From assembly GCA_026874595.1 (NCBI GenBank), contig CM049317.1:43424401-43488400 (forward strand): 64,000 nucleotides of DNA, given 5' to 3'. A model generated the notes under the pieces. It saw only the letters and a list, made by a program, of their open reading frames with translations, had not been told where the DNA came from and ran no database searches. Positions 59,097 to 64,000 of this stretch are shown one piece after another; the stretch's first letter is position 1; the number at the start of each line of letters is the position of its first letter. Both the position numbers and the translations under genes were made by a program. Source of the stretch: Sipunculus nudus. Its lineage: Eukaryota > Annelida > Sipuncula > Golfingiida > Sipunculidae.

Positions 59097-60168
59097 CTGT
59101 TCAAGAAGAAATAATTATACAATTAAATTGGAGGACACAAGTAAATCCTTGCATCATTCCTGAGTCTGGAGGTTATTATGTCCATACAGAGCTTTGTTCC
59201 TTATGCACAGATGAACAGGATATAATTGTACCCAGCAAACAAAAAAGGCTAAGACTCAGTTGCTCATCCCTTTTAAAAACAGGTGACCAAAGGGACATGG
59301 TGCTCAGCTGCAAGCATGACCTCTGATATTATGGGCCGAAATACACAACCTTTTGTCAAAAATTTGTAGAAATTCTTGCCAATTTTGTTCAACCTTTGTA
59401 CGGTAACAGTGACATATATGGCTGTTCAAACTCTGAAAGGCAAAATATTATTGATGAGCTTACAGGAGCTAAATCTTATATTTTTGTGGATAACGAATTG
59501 TGCATTAAACATGAGGTAAAAAATGCAATATTTCAAAAGTTAAGGGTTTCTCCATTATATATTTCAGATGAACTGACCTTACAGATCAAGGTCAAGGTCC
59601 CCAGTTCTAAAACTCATTTTAGAACTTTGTTGAAACAATTTGTGTATCACATTTTCAGTAAAAATATGTGGTACTTCAAAAGATATGGTGTTCACAATAA
59701 ACCCTATATTTCCAGAGATTAAGAAGGTCAGGTAAGGCAAACAGTTTTTCAAACTGGTTATAGATATTGGTTAGAACATTCAGTGTAGTAAATCTGAGAA
59801 AAAAAAACACTTCAAAGACTTAAAAGAGTCTGACTTTCATGGTGATATAAAGCATGTTTTTGCTTTTTAACTAACAATATAGGACACTCTGACCTGATTT
59901 CAGATTTCTAAAGAGATTTTAACAAGCCTCTCTGCATATTTATCAAGACTTTTCTATTAGTTGACTTGTCTGCTGCTAATGGACAAACAGACTCAGTAGA
60001 AGGACGACAAAAGTCCATCAGTTTTGTTCAGCAAGACTGGAAGTCAGCAGAGCTATATCCCCTGGTTATTGAAACCTTGACTGAGACTGATGTTATACAT
60101 CAATCAACCTGGGAACCTGTGGGGAAGTGTGGGGACTTTATTTAAACTGGACGCAATCAAAAAGACTC
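59097..60168. other. Intron, mostly unassigned
   Basis: A degenerate F1-like start (GGGACATGGTGCTCAGCTG) lies near 59,292. The 108-codon open frame at 59,396-59,722 has no recognisable domain and contains AGGTCAAGGTC repeat text. No exon was recognised. Confidence 0.45.
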
Positions 60169-61716
60169 AACAAGGGACTCATGGCTCATGGTGCTCAGCT
60201 GAATTGGCCTCAAAACTATCACAGAATTTGATAAAATCCAGCACGTAAATCTATGGGCCAGGTGGCAAATTTTGGAATCAGAAAGGTGGCATATTCTATC
60301 ATACTTTTTTGGAAAGCTGATTATCTCTTCTTTTCATTTCTGTATGATAGCAGTGACAAATGAGTAGCTTTTGTAAGAGGCCTGTAAACATTGGAAATGA
60401 TAATGTTATTTTGACCAAAATGTCAACAAAAGAAATGTGGATAGAGATACAACAGAGACAACAGACTAGCCTTCACTGATCCAATCTTCATACTCAATAT
60501 AGCAAATGATGCAAAGAAGTTACCATTTGTGTGAACAGTCATTTGTGTGAACAGTCACTTCTCCGTTAAACAAAAAACATCAGGGCCAAGTGACATCAAA
60601 ATGCATAATTTCTAATTCAATCTGGAATTTTTTACTTAAGCGTAAGAAACTAATAATCCATTAATAGCTACAGAGCTCAGCTCAGCAGAGGGTGCTGCCT
60701 TTGAGTTAAACAAGTTGCACTCACTGCACACCAGTATTTTGTCTAAAGTTGTTATTATAAACCAATAAATTTTTTTAGAAATTATTGTTTATTGTTATGT
60801 TTTTGGCAAAAACAAGTACTAGAGGAGGGGGCTTGGACAGTTAGATCCAGCTGAAGCCACCCAAGAGCTGGCTGGCTGCAAAGTGCCTCGCTTCAACCAT
60901 GCATAATTGGCCTGAAAGGTCAATGTGGAGACATATATAGAGAGGCTTCAGTACAGCCTAGGTGTGGCATGGTCTCATAAAAACATTAATAAAAGCTACA
61001 GTTTTTTTTATCAATTCCTTACAAATTTCAGAATTTAGAAGCTAAAACCATACATGTTAATGATATAAAAATAAATCAACAATGCTTACAGAAAAAAAAA
61101 CGTGCCATGGCCAAAGTTGGGCAAAATTTAAGGTACTGATTTATATTTATGAAAATAACTTATAAAATTTGAAAAATTCAGATCTAATTTTTGGTATACA
61201 ATTAAATCTTGATTAAATGAAGTTATGTCCCTGAAAAAAAGTCTCTAGCTTCAGCCATTCTTATGCTGAGTAAATATATCTCCTTATTCTTTAATAAGGT
61301 GCATTATGTTGGGGCTCCTTACTTCAACAAATTACGCAATACTGACCTAATTTTTGGTATGTACATAGGAAATGTACATGTGCAAATTTACTAAGATCAA
61401 ATTCAGATCAGTGGTTTTGATATTAGGAAGTCTTGAAGTGTAACAATGGGTTTTTAAAAGAAAACCGAGGTTTTTCCTTAATATCTCGAAGGAGAGAAGT
61501 CATAGTGACCCAATTTTTGGTATGGCAGGAGATTTTGGGGACATCTCACTGTATGCTGATTTCAGATTCGTAGGTCAAATGGTTTTGAAAGCGCCAGTTT
61601 AACAGACGGACCACAACTATAGCTCAGATAACTTATTGTCAGATGAGCTCAAAATGAACAATGGACAAAAGGTGACTGCTATAGCTCAGATGACTTACTG
61701 CAAGCTGAGCTAAAAA
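60169..61716 (+). mobile_element. F1 repeat, short copy with a doubled 3' end
   Basis: It starts AACAAGGGACTCATGGCTCA. The 3' module ends with AGATGAGCTC near 61,651 and again with a complete AAGCTGAGCTAAAAA at 61,716, so the terminal hairpin is duplicated. It lies 35 bases from the splice donor of exon 61,751-61,975. It is non-coding. Confidence 0.75.
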
Positions 61717-61750
61717 CAAGCCTGCACAGAAGATGATGTCAGACACATAC

Positions 61751-61975
61751 CAACATTTTGTCCATCAAGCCAAACCCAGGTCCCCAGGTGTATCCTCTTC
61801 AGTGGCAGCCAGGCTGTAGTCAGGCTGTGGTTCAGCATTACATTCTGCACAAGCTGTCTGTTGGCTAATGTGTCATACCTAGGGAGGTCAGACTCGTGAT
61901 CCAGACATGATGTCACCGCTGCTGCATGGTTCTTCTGACCCAGGTAGGATGCAGTCTCAGAAGTGTAAAACAGGC
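61751..61975 (-). CDS. Lectin-like receptor, first C-type lectin domain, N-terminal half
   Basis: A 225-nt exon is bounded by acceptor CTGTTTTGCAG and donor GTTG|GTATGT, phase 1 at both ends. It encodes LFYTSETASYLGQKNHAAAV, TSCLDHESDLPRYDTLAN, RQLVQNVMLNHSLTTAWL and LGTWVWLDGQN. Recognisable marks are the helix ending in the first conserved cysteine (HAAAVTSC) and the W-x-W-x-DG strand before the loop region. The domain is completed by the exon at 58,971-59,096 after a 2.65-kb intron. The phase-1 acceptor shows that at least one more 5' exon exists above 61,975, with a signal peptide expected; it was not found inside the window. Confidence 0.8.
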
Positions 61976-61989
61976 CTGCAAAACAGGAT

Positions 61990-63645
61990 CAAGTGAACAC
62001 ACCACCATGACAGAGACAACCCAGACCAGTAATACATACAGCCTGATACACCATAATACAGTCCAAGGGCAGAGACAACCCAGACCAGTAATACATACAG
62101 CATGATACGCCATAATTAAGTCCAAGGGCAGAGACAACTCAGACCAGCAATACATACAGCGTAATACACCATAATAAAGTCCAAGGGCAGACACAACCCG
62201 GACCAGTAATACATACAGCCTGATACGCCATAATACAGTCTGAGGACAGAGACAACTCAGACCAGCAATACATACAGCCTTATACGCCATAATACAGTCT
62301 GAGGACAGAGACAACACAGACCAGCAAAACATACAGCCTAATACACCATAATAAAGTCCAAGGGCAGACACAACCCTGACCAGTAATACATACAGCCTGA
62401 TACGCCATAATACAGTCCAAGGACAGAGACAACCCAGATCAGTAATACATATACAGCCTGATATGCCATAATACGGTCAAAGGACAGAGACAATCCTGAC
62501 CAGTAATACATACAGCCTGATACGCCATAATACAGTCCAAGGACAGAGACAACCCAGACCAGTTATACATACAGCCTGATACGCCATAATAGTCCAAGGG
62601 CAGACACAACCCTGACCAGCAATACATACAGCCTAATACACCATAATACAGTCCAAAGACAGAGACAACCCAGACCAGTAATACATACAGCCTGATACGC
62701 AATAATACAGTCCAAGGACAGAGACAACTCAGACCAGTAATGCATACAGCCTGATATGCCATAATAAAGTCCAAGGGCAGAGACAACTCAGACCAGTAAT
62801 ACATACAGCCTGATACACCATAATACAGTCCGAGGACAGAGACAACCCGGACCAGTAATACATACAGCCTGATACGCCATAATACAATCTCAGGACAGAG
62901 ACAACCCAGACCAGTAATACATACAGCCTGATATGCCATAATACAGTCCAAGGACAGAGACAACCCAGACCAGTAATACATACAGCCTGATACACCATAA
63001 TACAGTCCAAGGACAGAGACAACCCAGACCAGTAATACATACAGCCTGATACGCCATTATACAGTCCAAGGACAGAGACAACTCAGACCAGTAATACATA
63101 CAGCCTGATATGCCATAATACCGTCTCAGGACAGAGACAACCCAGACCAGTAATACATACAGCCTGATACGCCATAATACAGTCCAAGTACAGAGACAAC
63201 CCAGTCCAGTAATACATACAGCCTGATACACCATAATACAGTCCAAGTACAGACACAACCCAAACCAGTAATACATACAGCCTGATATGCCATAATATAG
63301 TCCAAGAACAGAGACAACCCAGACAAGTAATACATACAGCCTGATACACCATAATACAGTCCAAGTACAGAGACAACCCAGACCAGTAATACATACAGCC
63401 TGATACACCATAATACAGTCCAAGGGCAGAGACAACCCAGACCAGTAATACATACAGCCTGATACGCCATAATACAGTCCAAGGACAGAGACAACCCAGA
63501 CCAGTAATACATACAGCCTGATATGCCATAATACAGTCCAAGTACAGAGACAACCCAGTCCAGTAATACATACAGAATGATATACCATAATACCGTCCAA
63601 GTACAGAGACAACCCACACCAGAAATACATACAGTATGATATACT
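61990..63645. repeat. 59-bp satellite array, about 27-28 copies
   Basis: Units carry CCAGTAATACATACAGCCTG, a GCCATAATACAGTCC box and AGAGACAACCCAG. The box AGGACAGAG at 62,951, 63,010, 63,069 and 63,128 shows a period of 59. A few units are 1-2 bases longer or shorter. The array begins within about 30 bases of the acceptor of exon 61,751-61,975. Minus-strand open frames of up to 246 codons arise only because the unit lacks stops in all three frames of that strand. Confidence 0.95.
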
Positions 63646-64000
63646 AAGAGACAGATTTTATATGATATAAAATTCAATAAATCTTAAACAGTATAAATGC
63701 ACATATTTGGTAAAGTCAGGATGTGGTCATCAACTACACTGCTGCTTATTCTTGGCAAGTGTCAGCTCACAGTTGTTGAAAGCTATAAATACTAAGGTTG
63801 TATAATCAACAAAAGACCTGCAAGATAATGATGATATATAACTGTCAGATGTAACTGTTCTGTAGCAGAGCATTCATGTTACACAAGAAGTTAAAGCTCA
63901 GCACAGAATCAGTCAAGACTTTGTTATATAAAATCTTCTGTGGTGTAGTTTATGATACAAGTCTGTCTTAAGAAAGATTTCCTTACATAAGATGAAAGCT
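63646..64000. other. Intron, nothing recognised
   Basis: AT-rich sequence with no exon, repeat family or RNA gene seen. Confidence 0.5.

Noticed and set aside
59396-59722. 108-codon plus-strand frame
   Set aside because: It contains repeat text (AGGTCAAGGTC), shows no domain, and lies in an intron of the minus-strand gene.
61990-63645. CRISPR-like look of regular repeats
   Set aside because: The units are contiguous without spacers, the genome is eukaryotic, and no cas genes are present.
61913-63677. Overlapping 150-246 codon minus-strand open frames with Cys/Trp-rich repeats
   Set aside because: They are translations of the 59-bp satellite, which lacks stops in all minus-strand frames. 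All three frames are equally open and no start, splice or domain evidence exists.

Overview
This is a repeat-dense animal genome window with intron-split coding sequence and no bacterial gene layout. The mixture of non-LTR (Jockey-like) retrotransposons, a DIRS-like tyrosine-recombinase retroelement, a pogo-like transposon, GACG microsatellites and high-copy repeats ending in short hairpins suggests a lophotrochozoan, most likely a bivalve mollusc. The species assignment is an inference and was not searched.

Only one host gene is visible. It runs on the minus strand from about 61,975 down to 8,954. Six exons can be placed by reading frame and splice sites: two exons for a first C-type lectin-like domain (61,751-61,975 and 58,971-59,096), two for a second (43,866-44,117 and 43,477-43,620), a short Ser/Thr/Glu stalk exon (20,086-20,139) and a transmembrane exon (8,954-9,087). 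All joined boundaries are phase 1; only the donor after the membrane exon is phase 0. The product looks like a type I membrane lectin-like receptor. Its signal peptide and the rest of its tail were not found. The other ~98% of the locus is intron filled with mobile DNA.

Layout: 1-8,880 nested dispersed repeats. 8,954-9,087 TM exon. 9,088-11,930 intron with a duplicated ~750-bp segment. 11,931-18,359 a DIRS-like element on the minus strand with inverted termini and an internal complementary region, split by a 2.47-kb repeat. 18,360-20,139 intron, a 60-bp tandem array and the stalk exon. 20,140-43,186 overlapping copies of six dispersed families, a 280-bp array (28.1-30.4 kb), a pogo-like element (31,758-32,974) and a 179-bp array (36.6-37.5 kb). 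43,197-44,117 lectin domain 2 and a 64-bp array made from its own exon end. 45,259-57,975 a dispersed repeat opened by an ~11.76-kb block holding a broken Jockey-like element, a gag-only element and hairpin-bearing tail repeats. 58,497-61,975 lectin domain 1 with a 46-bp array. 61,990-63,645 a 59-bp satellite.

Two things stand out. First, six repeat families (called F1-F6 here) share one architecture: a start of ACTAGA or AACAAG, usually followed by a small palindrome or hairpin and a short subterminal inverted repeat, and in most a terminal 3' hairpin that contains the partner repeat, followed by an A-rich end. This recalls non-autonomous Helentron/HINE elements. Second, the DIRS-like element keeps a textbook internal complementary region that joins its two outer ends. 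No rRNA, tRNA or CRISPR array was recognised.
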